A DNA stretch of 64,000 nt from Paludibacterium yongneupense DSM 18731 (GCF_000422925.1 NZ_AUGZ01000004.1:310001-374000); one strand, 5' to 3'. Numbered from the stretch's first letter, positions 47,558 through 59,041 are shown. Notes: generated by a model not told the origin, from the sequence alone. A program made the numbers and translations.

Positions 47558-49918
47558 ATGCAATTTTCCGAACAATGGCTGCGTAGCTGGGTCGACCCGT
47601 CGCTCAAAAGCGAACAACTGTCCTATTTGCTGACCATGGCCGGGCTGGAGGTCGAAGAAACGACGGCCGCCGCACCGGCGTTCAGCGGTGTGGTGGTGGC
47701 CGAGGTGGTCGAAGTCGTGCCGCATGAAAACGCGGATCGCCTGCGCGTGACGCGCGTGAATGTCGGCGGCGGCGAGCTGGTTCAGATCGTATGCGGCGCC
47801 CCCAATGTTGCCGTAGGCCTGAAAGTGCCTTGTGCGCTGCCGGGGGCCGAGCTGCCTGGCGACTTCAAGATCAAACCGACCAAGATGCGCGGTGTCGAAT
47901 CCAATGGCATGCTGTGCTCCGGCAAGGAGCTGGGTGTGCCCGACGATGTCGACGGGCTGCTCGTCCTGCCATCCGATGCCCCGGTCGGGACCTCCATCCG
48001 CGATTATCTGGGTCTGGACGATGTCCTGTTCACGCTCAAGATCACACCGAACCGCGCCGACTGCTTGTCCATCCGCGGTATCGCGCGCGAAGTCGCGGCG
48101 CTGACCTCGTCCCCGCTGACCGAAGTCGCGATCCCGGCCGTTGCGCCGTCACACGATGAGACCGTCGCCGTGACGATAGCCGAGCCTGCGCGCTGCGGGC
48201 GTTACCTCGGGCGCGTGATCCGAAATATCGACGCTTCGGCGCCGACCCCGGCCTGGATGCGCCGCCGCCTCGAGCGTTCGGGCCTGCGCTCGGTATCGGC
48301 CGTCGTCGACGTCACCAATTATGTGCTGCTCGAACTCGGGCAGCCGCTGCATGCGTTCGACCTGTCCCGTCTCGACGGCGGCATCACCGTGCGTATGGCG
48401 CGCGATGGCGAGGAACTCGCTTGCCTGAACGATAAAACCGTGCGCCTGGACCCCGGTTTCATGGTCATCGCCGACGATAGCCGCGCGCTGGCCATTGCCG
48501 GCGTGATGGGGGGCGAGCCAAGCAGCGTGACCCCGGCCAGTCGCGATATTTTCCTCGAGAGCGCCTTCTTCGCCCCCGAGGCCATCGCCGGTCGCTCGCG
48601 CGTACTGGGCTTCGGCTCCGACTCTTCGTTCCGCTACGAACGCGGCGTCGATTTCGAATTGCAACGCGCGGCATCCGAACGGGCGACGGCGCTGATTCTG
48701 GAAATCTGCGGCGGCGAAGCCGGTCCGGTGAGCGAAGCCCTGGGCACGTTGCCGCAACGCGATGTCGTGCGCGTGCGTCCGGCACGCGTCAACCGACTGA
48801 TCGGCACCGACCTGTCCGACGATGCCATCGCCGCGATTCTCGGTCGACTTGGCCTGCCGGTTCAGCGCGATGGCGATGCGTTTGCCGTTCGCGCGCCGTC
48901 TTTCCGTTTCGATATCGAAATCGAAGCGGATCTGGTCGAGGAGGTGGCGCGCGTCTATGGCTACGATGCGATTCCCGACCGGGTATCCGCTTCGCGCATG
49001 TCCATGCTGGAACTGCCGCAGGATACCCAGCCGCGTGCCGTGTTGCGGCGCAAGGTTGTCGCGCGCGATTATCAGGAAGTCATCAACTATGCCTTCGTCG
49101 ACGAAGCCTGGGAACGTGATTTTGCGGCCAACACCGATCCGGTTCGGCTGATCAACCCGATCGCGTCGCAGATGAGCGTGATGCGCTCGACACTGATAGG
49201 CGGGTTGGTCGATGTTCTGGTGGCCAATATCAACCGCAAGCAAGCGCGAGTGCGCTTGTTCGAACTCGCGCGCATATTCGTCAAGCATGATGGCGCCATT
49301 GCGCAACCGGAGAAACTCGGCGGCCTGGCCTGGGGCGCGCGCGCGCCGGAGCAGTGGGGCATCAAGAGCGAGCGGGTCGATTTCTACGATGTCAAAGCCG
49401 ACGTCGAGGCGCTGTTCGCGCCGCGCCGCCCCGAATTCGTGCGCAGTGCACATCCCGCCTTGCACCCGGGGCGCTGTGCCGAAGTCCGCATCGACGGAGT
49501 GAAGGTCGGCGTGATCGGCGAGTTGCACCCGCGCTGGGTCCAGTCCTATGACCTGCCATCGGCACCGGTCGTGTTTGAACTGGATCTTGCGGCGCTGGAC
49601 GCGGTCGAGCGCGTGTCGGCACGACCGGTCAGCAAGTTCCAGGCCGCACGCCGCGACCTGGCGCTGGTGGTCGATGAGGCGGTGGAGGCCGGCAGCCTGC
49701 TGGCGACGTTCGCCGCCGCCGCCAGCCCCATCGTCAGCGATGTTTCGCTGTTCGACGTTTACCGTGGCCGCGGCGTGGACGAAGGCAAGAAGAGCCTGGC
49801 TTTCCGCGTGACGCTGCAAGATGCGACCCGCACCCTGACCGACGACGACGTGGAAGCGGCGGTGCGTGGGCTGCTGGATGCCGTCGCCGCCGGGCATGGC
49901 GCGCGTCTGCGTCTGTAA
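47558..49918 (+). CDS. pheT: Phenylalanyl-tRNA synthetase beta subunit
   Basis: The 786-residue beta subunit. Domains in order: OB-fold tRNA-binding domain (about 40-150), B3/B4 editing domain (about 215-390, with SAVVDVTNYVLLELGQPLHAFD), B5 helix-turn-helix (about 400-470), catalytic-like core, and the C-terminal FDX-ACB anticodon domain (about 690-786, SKFQAARRDLALVVD). GGAGG precedes the ATG. It follows pheS by 20 bp. Confidence 0.97.
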   Translation: MQFSEQWLRSWVDPSLKSEQLSYLLTMAGLEVEETTAAAPAFSGVVVAEVVEVVPHENADRLRVTRVNVGGGELVQIVCGAPNVAVGLKVPCALPGAELPGDFKIKPTKMRGVESNGMLCSGKELGVPDDVDGLLVLPSDAPVGTSIRDYLGLDDVLFTLKITPNRADCLSIRGIAREVAALTSSPLTEVAIPAVAPSHDETVAVTIAEPARCGRYLGRVIRNIDASAPTPAWMRRRLERSGLRSVSAVVDVTNYVLLELGQPLHAFDLSRLDGGITVRMARDGEELACLNDKTVRLDPGFMVIADDSRALAIAGVMGGEPSSVTPASRDIFLESAFFAPEAIAGRSRVLGFGSDSSFRYERGVDFELQRAASERATALILEICGGEAGPVSEALGTLPQRDVVRVRPARVNRLIGTDLSDDAIAAILGRLGLPVQRDGDAFAVRAPSFRFDIEIEADLVEEVARVYGYDAIPDRVSASRMSMLELPQDTQPRAVLRRKVVARDYQEVINYAFVDEAWERDFAANTDPVRLINPIASQMSVMRSTLIGGLVDVLVANINRKQARVRLFELARIFVKHDGAIAQPEKLGGLAWGARAPEQWGIKSERVDFYDVKADVEALFAPRRPEFVRSAHPALHPGRCAEVRIDGVKVGVIGELHPRWVQSYDLPSAPVVFELDLAALDAVERVSARPVSKFQAARRDLALVVDEAVEAGSLLATFAAAASPIVSDVSLFDVYRGRGVDEGKKSLAFRVTLQDATRTLTDDDVEAAVRGLLDAVAAGHGARLRL

Positions 49919-49937
49919 GGGCGTGATTCCAAGGGCG

Positions 49938-49957
49938 GCCCGCGCGCGAGCGCGGGC
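49938..49957 (+). terminator. Hairpin after pheT
   Basis: GCCCGCGC pairs with GCGCGGGC around GCGA, followed by TGTTGCTGTT. This is a weak intrinsic terminator. An AT-rich stretch (49968-49990) before ihfA probably carries its promoter. Confidence 0.45.
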
Positions 49958-50001
49958 TGTTGCTGTTACTAATATGTATATATCGAGTTCTAGGGGGTGG
50001 C

Positions 50002-50304
50002 ATGACTTTGACCAAAGCGGAATTGGCCGACATGTTGTTTGACAAGGTCGGACTGAACAAGCGCGAAGCCAAGGACATGGTCGAGGCGTTTTTCGAAGAG
50101 ATCCGTATCGCGCTGGAAGCTGGCGATAGCGTGAAATTGTCCGGTTTCGGCAATTTCCAGTTGCGCGACAAGCCGCAGCGGCCCGGGCGCAACCCCAAGA
50201 CCGGGGAGGAGATTCCAATCACCGCCCGTCGTGTGGTAACGTTCCATGCAAGCCAGAAACTCAAGGGAATGGTCGAGCTGCATCATGCCAACAATCGAGG
50301 GTGA
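50002..50304 (+). CDS. ihfA: Integration host factor alpha subunit
   Basis: A 100-residue DNA-bending protein (HU/IHF family) that forms a heterodimer with Ihf[34 protein letters not shown] and the beta-arm [21 protein letters not shown], with the intercalating proline, are typical. The ATG at 50002 follows AGGGGGTGG. The downstream MerR-like gene overlaps its end by 20 bases. Confidence 0.97.
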   Translation: MTLTKAELADMLFDKVGLNKREAKDMVEAFFEEIRIALEAGDSVKLSGFGNFQLRDKPQRPGRNPKTGEEIPITARRVVTFHASQKLKGMVELHHANNRG

Positions 50305-50641
50305 ATTGCCGGCTATTCCGGCCAAGCGCTACTTCACGATCGGTGAAGTGAGCGTGCTGACCGGGGTCAAGCCTCATGTGTTGCGATACTGGGAGCAGGA
50401 GTTCGCTCAGCTGCGCCAGGTCAAGCGGCGCGGCAACCGGCGCTACTACCAGCACCACGAGGTGCTGCTGGTGCGCCGCATTCGCGGCTTGCTTTACGAC
50501 GACGGTTTTACCATCCAGGGCGCCCGCCAGCGCCTGGGTGCAGGCGGCGAGGCCGAAGCGCCGCTGACCGCGCAGGCGGTGCGCGCCGAGCTCGAAGCGA
50601 TTCTTGAATTTTTGAATTCCGGGATTGGCAAACAAGAGTAA
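50285..50641 (+). CDS. MerR-like transcriptional regulator downstream of ihfA
   Basis: A 118-residue protein with an N-terminal MerR-type winged helix: [30 protein letters not shown] and the [34 protein letters not shown] wing and helix. It lacks a long effector domain. A protein of this type follows ihfA in many beta- and gammaproteobacteria; its function is not established. The ATG at 50285 lies within the ihfA end, so translation is coupled. The -35 and spacer of the tRNA-Pro promoter fall in its last codons. Confidence 0.9.
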   Translation: MPTIEGELPAIPAKRYFTIGEVSVLTGVKPHVLRYWEQEFAQLRQVKRRGNRRYYQHHEVLLVRRIRGLLYDDGFTIQGARQRLGAGGEAEAPLTAQAVRAELEAILEFLNSGIGKQE

Positions 50642-50653
50642 GCGCGCTATACT
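50625..50653 (+). promoter_or_regulatory. Sigma-70 promoter of tRNA-Pro
   Basis: TTGGCA (50625-50630), 17-base spacer, TATACT (50648-50653). The start would be near 50660, nine bases before the mature tRNA. The -35 box overlaps the end of the MerR-like gene. Confidence 0.75.
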
Positions 50654-50668
50654 GTTTTCCTCTCGAGT

Positions 50669-50745
50669 CGGGGTGTGGCGCAGTCTGGTAGCGCACTTGC
50701 ATGGGGTGCAAGGGGTCGAAGGTTCGAATCCTTTCACCCCGACCA
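50669..50745 (+). tRNA. tRNA-Pro (anticodon GGG)
   Basis: Acceptor CGGGGTG pairs with CACCCCG; anticodon stem CTTGC/GCAAG encloses ATGGGGT with anticodon GGG; T-arm contains GGTTCGAATCC; CCA is encoded. Its position after ihfA and the MerR-like gene is conserved in other proteobacteria. Confidence 0.96.
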
Positions 50746-50772
50746 TTAACGAGACAATCGAATCAAGCATTC

Positions 50773-50798
50773 AAGCTCAGTTGCCGCTGGGCTTTTTT
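50773..50798 (+). terminator. Intrinsic terminator of tRNA-Pro
   Basis: AAGCTCAG (50773-50780) pairs with CTGGGCTT (50787-50794) with one G-U pair, and the T-run continues to 50798. It lies 27 bp after the tRNA. Confidence 0.75.
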
Positions 50799-51508
50799 GT
50801 TGCCTGAAATTCGCGTGTGCGAGTTTTCTTCCTCGCATCATGCTGTTTTCCGCCTCAGGATGGTCGGCGCTGCCAACTGCCGCGTGTCCGTTTCCAGTAG
50901 CCAGTCCGCCATTTCGATCAAATGGCCAATCGCCAGGGCAGAGCCGTGTGTTGTGACGCTGCTCGACGTGTGTCCCGCTCAAAGAATCCTCAAGCTGTGC
51001 GCCGACAGTGCGCCGGCGATGCCCGAACGCATGCATCGGTTTGTACGCTCGACGTTCGGCAAAACCCGGGTCCCGCTCGCAGCCGCTTCGTTCTTGCAAG
51101 CAAGTTGCCGTGCCGCCTGTCCCGTTCGCCAGCTGCAGTTCAAGCCGCTGCCCGGGGGGGCGCGCAGAGTCGCGGAAAGCGTATCGATCCCGGTGGCATG
51201 TGCCAGGCATCGCGATGCGCTGAAATTCCCGCTTCGCCGTTCCCGTGCGCCGAGTTCGTTCGCTGCTGCCGACACCCAGAGTGATCATTTCGTTGGGCAG
51301 CAGGACCCTGGCGGCAGCTTGGGCGGGAGGTCGAGCGGGCGCTCGCCAGCGGAGGGATTGGACGGTGCAGGCAGGGGGCTGAATGCCTTCGACAGAACGT
51401 CGTCAGGCGTGTCGCCCCGGGCAATGGTTTCCTGCATGTCGCGGAAGCCGGCATGAAGCCGTCTTGCGGGGCGGAGGAGCGGCGGGCCTCGCAGCCCGCC
51501 ATCAGCGC
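50799..51508. other. 710-base stretch without a supportable gene
   Basis: Several frames of 90-180 codons are open here on both strands, but none shows a protein-like composition or recognisable motif, and none has a convincing ribosome site. It may be a decayed gene or the site of an untranslated RNA. I see no repeat, tRNA or clear hairpin family in it. Confidence 0.4.
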
Positions 51509-52015
51509 TTAGTCCCTGGACGGGAGGAAGATGCCGGTAATCAGCGACAGCAGGCCCAGGCACAGGGTGCCGACGCCGATATCGGTGAACAGCTCGACCA
51601 CGGGCATGTGATGGGCGGCGCTTCTGCCGACCGACGGGGCGTACAGGAACATGGCGAACCAGGCCAGCGGGTAGAAGATGGACAGTCCGAGCAGGGCCGC
51701 CGTGATTTGTTTGCGGCGCTCGCTGAGCTTGCTGATCGCGGTCAGGATGACCAGGCCGAGCGTGAAGGCGCCAATACCGCCCGCATGGAAGTGGGCGCGC
51801 TGAACCCAGCGCCAGATTACATCCTGATCCTTGTCTGGATTGGTGAACAGGGCCGGGTGGGCGGCGATGCCGCTATGGATGTAGTTCTGGAACAAATCCT
51901 CATTCATGCCGAACAGGGCACCAAGCCCGATATTCATCAGTAGTGTCAAAAATACGAGCGCCAAACCGATTTTAACCGGGGAGAGGTCGATCGAAAACGT
52001 TGTCTTGTCCGCCAT
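51509..52015 (-). CDS. Four-helix membrane protein of unknown function
   Basis: A 168-residue protein with about four hydrophobic helices (about 16-36, 75-95, 103-125, 143-163). A conserved-looking loop RWVQRAHFHAGGIGAF holds two histidines that could bind metal or haem. The ATG at 52015 has AGGA upstream; the frame to 52081 is weaker. No family is recognised with confidence. It stands alone between two gene-free stretches. Confidence 0.7.
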   Translation of the reverse strand: MADKTTFSIDLSPVKIGLALVFLTLLMNIGLGALFGMNEDLFQNYIHSGIAAHPALFTNPDKDQDVIWRWVQRAHFHAGGIGAFTLGLVILTAISKLSERRKQITAALLGLSIFYPLAWFAMFLYAPSVGRSAAHHMPVVELFTDIGVGTLCLGLLSLITGIFLPSRD

Positions 52016-52635
52016 ATCTGCTGTCCTTGTGAGTATGCCTGGAATCGAGCGGGGACCGTTTATTTTACAGTCATCATACATACTAGACAGATATGCTTAA
52101 GCCAGTATTAAGTTTAATCGGGTCTGTTGCTGCAAGGGCCTGTTCCCGAGTCTGCTCTGCGCGTCAGTCTGTTGCTTGTCTCGTTCATCCGCCGCGAACG
52201 CGGACATGGCATTGCGTACGCTGCGGCGGGTAGCGGAAGGCCCGATACAGGCCCGTCGACGGTGGCATGTCGCGCGAGCGCCAGTCCCCGGGCTCATGGA
52301 GACGTGTCTGCGAAACTGACGGATGAAATCGCTGTGCGAGGAAAAATCCCTGGTTCAGGCAATCACCGGGGCGGTCCGAAAGGGCCGCTCCCGGAATACG
52401 TGCCTGCGACTTGCAGAGCATGTTTCGGCGCGGGATGAAAATGGCTGTCGCCATGTGTTCCCGCGCTGTTCTTGCCAGCCGGGCGGTCGTGAATCCGGAT
52501 TTTCTATCCTCTAGTGCGGCAGGGCCGGCGCGATGGCCGTTGAGTCTTTTCCGTGTCTGGGGTTAAGCTTTTTTGCATCGTCCGATTTTATCATTGTGCG
52601 CGCCCTGCGCTCGGGCATTGCCTGGAAGGCTTACG
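52016..52635. other. 620-base intergenic stretch before the first glucosidase
   Basis: No supportable gene is seen. The left edge (52040-52120) is AT-rich and likely holds the promoter of the leftward membrane protein gene. The right edge (52540-52600) has a T-run and TTTTATCATTG, possibly the promoter of the glucosidase gene. No LacI-type palindrome like that at 57543 was found here. Confidence 0.4.
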
Positions 52636-54291
52636 ATGCAGCAGAAAAAATGGTGGCACCACGCCGTGGTGTATCAGGTGTACCCGCGCAGCTTTTATGA
52701 CAGCAACGACGATGGGGTCGGAGACCTGGCCGGCATCATCGCCAAACTCGACTACCTTGCCGGATTGGGGATCGAACTGATCTGGCTGTCACCGGTGTAT
52801 CAGTCCCCGATGGACGACAACGGCTACGATATTTCGGATTACCAGAACATCGCCGCCGAATTCGGGACGCTGGCCGAGATGGATGAGCTGATCGCCGAAG
52901 CCGGGCGGCGCGGCATCCGCATCCTGATGGATCTGGTGGTCAACCACACCTCGGATGAGCATCCCTGGTTCATCGAGGCGCGCAAGACACGGGACAATCC
53001 GTTGCGCGACTTCTATATCTGGCGCCCTGCGCGCGCAGATGGAAGCCCGCCCGATGCACAGCGCTCCTATTTCGGCGGCAGCGCCTGGCAATGGGACGAG
53101 GCCAGCGGCGAGTATTACTACCATCTGTTCTCGCGACGCCAGCCGGACCTGAACTGGGAAAACCCCGGTCTGCGGCGCGAGGTGTATCGCATGATGAATT
53201 GGTGGCTGGAACGCGGGATCGGCGGTTTTCGCATGGATGTGGTCGATCTGCTCGGCAAACAGGTCGATCGAGGCATCACCAGCAACGGCCCGGAGTTGCA
53301 TTCCATCCTGCAGGAGATGAACCGGGCCACTTTCGGTTCCCGCGACGTATTGACCGTGGGCGAGGCATGGAGCGCCACGCCCGCGATCGCAAAACAGTAT
53401 TCCGATCCAGCCCGTGCCGAGTTGTCCATGGTGTTCCAGTTCGAACATATCAGTCAGACCTTCGATCCGGAAGCGGGAAAATGGAAGCCGCGGCCGTTCG
53501 ATCTGCCCGCGTTCAAACGCTGCATGGCCAAGTGGCAGACGGCGCTCGACGGCGAAGGCTGGAATTCCCTGTTCTGGAATAACCACGATCTGCCGCGCGC
53601 GGTGTCCAAGTTTGGCGACCCCGGTCGCTACCGGGTCGAATCGGCCAAGATGCTGGCCACCGCGCTGCACGGACTCAAAGGCACGCCCTATGTCTACCAG
53701 GGCGAAGAAATCGGCATGACCAATGTGCGTTTTCCCGCGATCGAGGACTATCGCGACCTTGAATCCCTGAACCTGTATCGCGAGCGCACCGCCGCCGGCA
53801 TGCCGGCGGCCGAGATGATGAAAGGGATCTATCAGAACGGTCGGGACAACGCACGGACTCCCATGCAATGGAGTGGTGCCGCATACGGCGGTTTCAGCCA
53901 TGTCCGGCCCTGGCTGCAAGCCAATCCGAATTACGCGCAGATCAATGTCGAGGCCGCGCTGAACGATCCGGACTCGATTTTTTTCCACTATCAGCGTTTG
54001 ATACGGCTGCGCAAGGAAAGCGAGCTTCTGGTCTACGGCGATTTTGTCCTGTTGCTTGAAGAGCATGCGCAGGTTTTCGCGTATCTGCGGCGCCTGGGTG
54101 GGCAGGCGCTGGCGGTGGTGAGTAATTTCAGCGGGCAGTGCGTTGAATGCGTTTTGCCGGTTTCCTTGCGCGACCTGGACGGCGAGAGCCTGATCAGCAA
54201 CTATGCGCCGCGCGAACGTCTCGGGCAGACCGTGAGTTTGCAGCCCTATGAGTCGTTTATTTTTGCTTTCCGGTGCGAGGACGCTGATTGA
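52636..54291 (+). CDS. GH13 alpha-glucosidase, probable oligo-1,6-glucosidase
   Basis: A 551-residue cytoplasmic glycoside hydrolase family 13 enzyme. It has the (beta/alpha)8 barrel motifs VVNHTSD, GFRMDVVD with nucleophile Asp201, VGEAW with acid/base Glu243, and NNHDLP with Asp318. Val202 directly after the nucleophile is the residue linked to alpha-1,6 specificity in oligo-1,6-glucosidases (maltases usually have Thr), so isomaltose or panose-type substrates are inferred. Trehalose-phosphate hydrolase is an alternative. No signal peptide. The ATG at 52636 follows GGAAGG; the upstream frame to 52573 is not needed. Confidence 0.88.
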   Translation: MQQKKWWHHAVVYQVYPRSFYDSNDDGVGDLAGIIAKLDYLAGLGIELIWLSPVYQSPMDDNGYDISDYQNIAAEFGTLAEMDELIAEAGRRGIRILMDLVVNHTSDEHPWFIEARKTRDNPLRDFYIWRPARADGSPPDAQRSYFGGSAWQWDEASGEYYYHLFSRRQPDLNWENPGLRREVYRMMNWWLERGIGGFRMDVVDLLGKQVDRGITSNGPELHSILQEMNRATFGSRDVLTVGEAWSATPAIAKQYSDPARAELSMVFQFEHISQTFDPEAGKWKPRPFDLPAFKRCMAKWQTALDGEGWNSLFWNNHDLPRAVSKFGDPGRYRVESAKMLATALHGLKGTPYVYQGEEIGMTNVRFPAIEDYRDLESLNLYRERTAAGMPAAEMMKGIYQNGRDNARTPMQWSGAAYGGFSHVRPWLQANPNYAQINVEAALNDPDSIFFHYQRLIRLRKESELLVYGDFVLLLEEHAQVFAYLRRLGGQALAVVSNFSGQCVECVLPVSLRDLDGESLISNYAPRERLGQTVSLQPYESFIFAFRCEDAD

Positions 54292-54360
54292 CGAACCGGC
54301 TTTTACCTGTGTGCATGATCGTGGCAGACTGGGATTCTTTGCCGGATTCATTTTGCGCTC

Positions 54361-54849
54361 ATGGTTTCGTCCCGCCCTCCCATCCTGCAGTTTGCCACGC
54401 TCTCCGATCTCGCTAGTGCCCTGGGCTGGTTGCCGTCGCCCGCTGCCATGCGCCTGTGGGGCGGCCCGCAATTGCGCTGGGGCGCGTCGGCGGCTGAAGT
54501 CTGGGAAACGATACAGGCGGCGGAGCATCGGGTTTACGCACTGGTCGATGACGGGGCGCTGCAGGGCCTGGCGCAGATCGTCGAGCGCGACGGTCGTGCC
54601 CATCTGGCGCGCGTCATTGTCGATCCGCACCTGCGCGGACAGGGTGTCGGCGAGCGTCTGCTGCGGGCCGTGCTGGCTCAGGCGCTGGCCTTGTCCGTGG
54701 CGGCGGTGACCCTCAATGTATACCGCGAAAATCGCGTGGCGATCCGCTTGTATCGCAAGCTGGGCTTTGATTTTTGCGATGCGGATGCCAATGGCGATTC
54801 GCTGCCGATGATCTGGAAGGGCGGGCTGATTGAAACAGCGGGCCGTTGA
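54361..54849 (+). CDS. GNAT-family N-acetyltransferase
   Basis: A 162-residue GNAT acyltransferase. Motif A with the acetyl-CoA pyrophosphate loop reads VIVDPHLRGQGVGERLLRAVL (about 85-105), followed by the NVYRENRVAIRLYRKLGFDF motif B. The substrate cannot be predicted. No strong ribosome site is seen before the ATG at 54361. It lies between carbohydrate genes but has no obvious link to them. Confidence 0.85.
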   Translation: MVSSRPPILQFATLSDLASALGWLPSPAAMRLWGGPQLRWGASAAEVWETIQAAEHRVYALVDDGALQGLAQIVERDGRAHLARVIVDPHLRGQGVGERLLRAVLAQALALSVAAVTLNVYRENRVAIRLYRKLGFDFCDADANGDSLPMIWKGGLIETAGR

Positions 54850-54990
54850 TCGAGATTAATTTTCGATCGAAAGTTTGTTTGTTTCGTGCGTAAATTTCTG
54901 TGGTCGGCGCTAGAATGAATCCAGACACGTCGGCGGCTTGGCTGGTTGACGTCGCTATTTCGCATCTTTGCGTTTTCAGAGGCCAGAATC

Positions 54991-56094
54991 ATGATCACTA
55001 CTGCAATTTTTCCTAGCCGTTATGTGCAGGGCGCCGATGCGCTCGACGCATTGGGAGAAGAACTTGCCCGCCTGGGGAACACGGCGCTGCTGGTGGAAGA
55101 TCCTTTCGTGTATGAAACGCTGCATCGCAGGCTGAGTGCGGTGCTGCAGGCGCAGGCCTCGCTCTCCTGCAAAGCCGAGGTATTCGGCGGCGAGTGCTGC
55201 GATGAGGAGATCGATCGCCTGCTGGCGGTGGCGCGGCGCGAAAAAGCCGATGTGATCGTGGGCATAGGCGGCGGGAAGTCGCTGGACACGGCCAAGGCCG
55301 TGGCCGCCGCCCTTGGCGTGCGCGTCGCCATCGTTCCGACGCTGGCTTCGACCGATGCCCCGTGCAGCGCATTGGCCGTGATCTACAGTGCGCATGGCGA
55401 ATTCAAGCGTTATCTGGTGACGCCGCGCAACCCCGATCTGGTCCTGGTCGATACCCAGATCGTGGCCAATGCGCCGGTTCGCTTTCTGGTCTCGGGCATG
55501 GGCGATGCGATGGCGACCTGGTTCGAGGCGGAAGACTGCCGGGTTCGTGGCGCCGGCAATATGACTGCGCGACCGGGCCCGATGTCGGCTTATGGCCTCG
55601 CGCGTTTGTGTTACGACACCTTGCTTGAATACGGTCAACTCGCACGGACTGCGTGCGAATTGCATGTGGTAACGCCCGCGCTGGAGCGCGTGGTCGAGGC
55701 CAATACCCTGCTTTCCGGTTTGGGTTTCGAAAGCGGCGGACTGGCTGCCGCCCATGCTATCCATAACGGACTGACGGCGCTGGAGCAGACGCATGCCTAC
55801 TGGCATGGCGAGAAGGTGGCATTTGGAACCCTGGCCATGCTGATGCTGACCGATCGCGAACCGGCGCTGATTGCGACCGTCTACGATTTCTGCGAAAGCA
55901 TCGGCCTGCCGACGACGCTCGCGCAAATCGGTCTGGACAGCATCGGCGATGCCGACTTGATGCGTGCGGCGGAGCAGGCGTGCGCTCCGGGCGAGACGAT
56001 TCATAACGAGCCGCGAGCTGTCACGCCCGCAATGGTGCTGGCCGCACTGCGCTGCGCCGATGCGGAAGGGCGTCGGCGCCGAACGTTGCGCTGA
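54991..56094 (+). CDS. gldA: Glycerol dehydrogenase-type NAD-dependent dehydrogenase
   Basis: A 367-residue member of the iron/zinc alcohol dehydrogenase family (GldA type) that oxidises glycerol to dihydroxyacetone with NAD. It shows the nucleotide-binding GIGGGKSLDTAKAVA, TLASTDAPCSALAVIYS, and the metal ligands Asp in SGMGDAMATWFEA and two His in AAHAIHNGLTAL and HAYWHGEKVAFG. The ATG at 54991 follows GAGG; the frame from 54946 has no ribosome site. A strong terminator follows. Confidence 0.92.
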   Translation: MITTAIFPSRYVQGADALDALGEELARLGNTALLVEDPFVYETLHRRLSAVLQAQASLSCKAEVFGGECCDEEIDRLLAVARREKADVIVGIGGGKSLDTAKAVAAALGVRVAIVPTLASTDAPCSALAVIYSAHGEFKRYLVTPRNPDLVLVDTQIVANAPVRFLVSGMGDAMATWFEAEDCRVRGAGNMTARPGPMSAYGLARLCYDTLLEYGQLARTACELHVVTPALERVVEANTLLSGLGFESGGLAAAHAIHNGLTALEQTHAYWHGEKVAFGTLAMLMLTDREPALIATVYDFCESIGLPTTLAQIGLDSIGDADLMRAAEQACAPGETIHNEPRAVTPAMVLAALRCADAEGRRRRTLR

Positions 56095-56110
56095 TCGGCC
56101 GCCCTCTAGC

Positions 56111-56142
56111 AACAGCCCGCCGTGCTTGCACGGCGGGCTGTT
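56111..56142 (+). terminator. Intrinsic terminator after gldA
   Basis: A perfect 14-bp stem (56111-56124 with 56129-56142, loop CTTG) starts 17 bp after the gldA stop. Only a short GT-rich tail follows. Confidence 0.65.
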
Positions 56143-56326
56143 GTCGTTGTTCAGGAGACGCTCTAGCCTCGGGGTGCGAAATCTGCTTGTCTGTCGCGTC
56201 ACTTGTCGGCACAGTAATGTGCAATATAAGAATACAGTGTCGTGATTTTTTACTTTAATGGCATTGTGGTGCCGCGGCGCGGGCTTTGCCATCACGGCTT
56301 TGATCAACTGTTGGTTTGGTGTAGTC

Positions 56327-57340
56327 ATGAATCTTCGTCAACTTTCCGCCTTGCTGAAGCTGTCGCCGACGACGGTCAGCCGTGCGTTGAACGGCTTTCC
56401 CGAGGTCAGTGCCGAAACGCGCGAGCGGGTGCGCGAAGCGGCGGCGCAGCACGGTTATCGTGCCAATACCGTTGCCCGGCGTCTGGCCACGGGGCGCACC
56501 GACAGCATCGGCGTCATTTATCCGTTCGAGCCGACCGACCTCGGCGACCCGGTCTTTCTGGATATCATCGCCGGTCTGACCGAAGGACTGGGCGAAGCGG
56601 GGCTGGATCTGGTGATTGTGTCCGCCTCGCGCGAGAACGAGATGGACACCTACCAGCGGGTGGTGTCGGCGGGGCGGGTCGACGGCTTGGTCGTGGCGCG
56701 GACGCTGGTGGTCGATCCGAGATTGCAGTTTTTGCAGGAAAAGGGATTTCCCTTCGTCGCGCACGGGCGCAGCAATCTGGCGCAGCCTTACCCCTGGTTC
56801 GACTACGACAACGAAGTCGGCATGCGGCTTGCCGTCGAACGGCTGCTGTCGCTCGGTCATCGCCGCATCGCCTCGATCAGTGCTCCGCTTGCGTTGAACT
56901 TTGCCGCGCAGCGGCGCACCGGTTTTCTGGCCGGGCTGGCCGAGGGCGACATCGTCTGTCCCGCCGACTATCTGGTCGAGGGCGACTTGACCCCGCAGTA
57001 CGGGGTTGAAGCGATGCAGCGCCTGCTCGCTCTGGCCGAGCCGCCGACGGCAGTGGTGGTCGATAACAACGTCGCTGCCGTCGGTGTCATGCAATGTCTT
57101 CGTCATGCAGGTTTGCGCGCCGGCCATGACATTTCCGTCATCGTTTTCGGTGGCCTGCCCAGCATTCATGGTGAAGAGACCAATATCAGTGCGGTTCTGC
57201 AGCCGCAGCCGCGCCATGCCGGGCATATGCTGGCCCGACTGATGCTCGACCGGCTCGCCGGCAGAGCCCCAGCCGACCTGACCTGCCTGTGGGAACCCTT
57301 GCTGGCAGAAGGCAATAGCACGACCCGCCTCGTTTCTTGA
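56327..57340 (+). CDS. LacI-family repressor of the alpha-glucoside genes
   Basis: A 337-residue LacI regulator. The helix-turn-helix LRQLSALLKLSPTTVSRALNGFPEVSAETRERV is at the N-terminus, then the hinge RRLATGRTDSIGV and a periplasmic-binding-like sugar domain (about 60-335). It resembles the AglR group that controls alpha-glucoside or maltose genes. Perfect CAAACCGGTTTG operators lie 200 bp downstream, before the maltoporin gene, and are its probable targets. The ATG at 56327 was chosen by the family N-terminus; no strong ribosome site is visible. Confidence 0.9.
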   Translation: MNLRQLSALLKLSPTTVSRALNGFPEVSAETRERVREAAAQHGYRANTVARRLATGRTDSIGVIYPFEPTDLGDPVFLDIIAGLTEGLGEAGLDLVIVSASRENEMDTYQRVVSAGRVDGLVVARTLVVDPRLQFLQEKGFPFVAHGRSNLAQPYPWFDYDNEVGMRLAVERLLSLGHRRIASISAPLALNFAAQRRTGFLAGLAEGDIVCPADYLVEGDLTPQYGVEAMQRLLALAEPPTAVVVDNNVAAVGVMQCLRHAGLRAGHDISVIVFGGLPSIHGEETNISAVLQPQPRHAGHMLARLMLDRLAGRAPADLTCLWEPLLAEGNSTTRLVS

Positions 57341-58963
<1,623 letters not shown>

Positions 58964-59041
58964 TCATGATGTAAGGGCCGGGTTCGCGGAACCCGGTTTT
59001 TGAGCAACGATCCGGCCTTGCGCCGGTTTCCCGAGGTTTGG

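Noticed and set aside
50701..51456. 251-codon frame starting inside tRNA-Pro
   Set aside because: It begins in the tRNA, crosses a terminator, and its residues look random.
54846..54872. Near-palindrome GATCGA/TTCGATC after the GNAT gene
   Set aside because: The stem is short and imperfect, with only a loose T-rich tail; too weak to call an operator or terminator.
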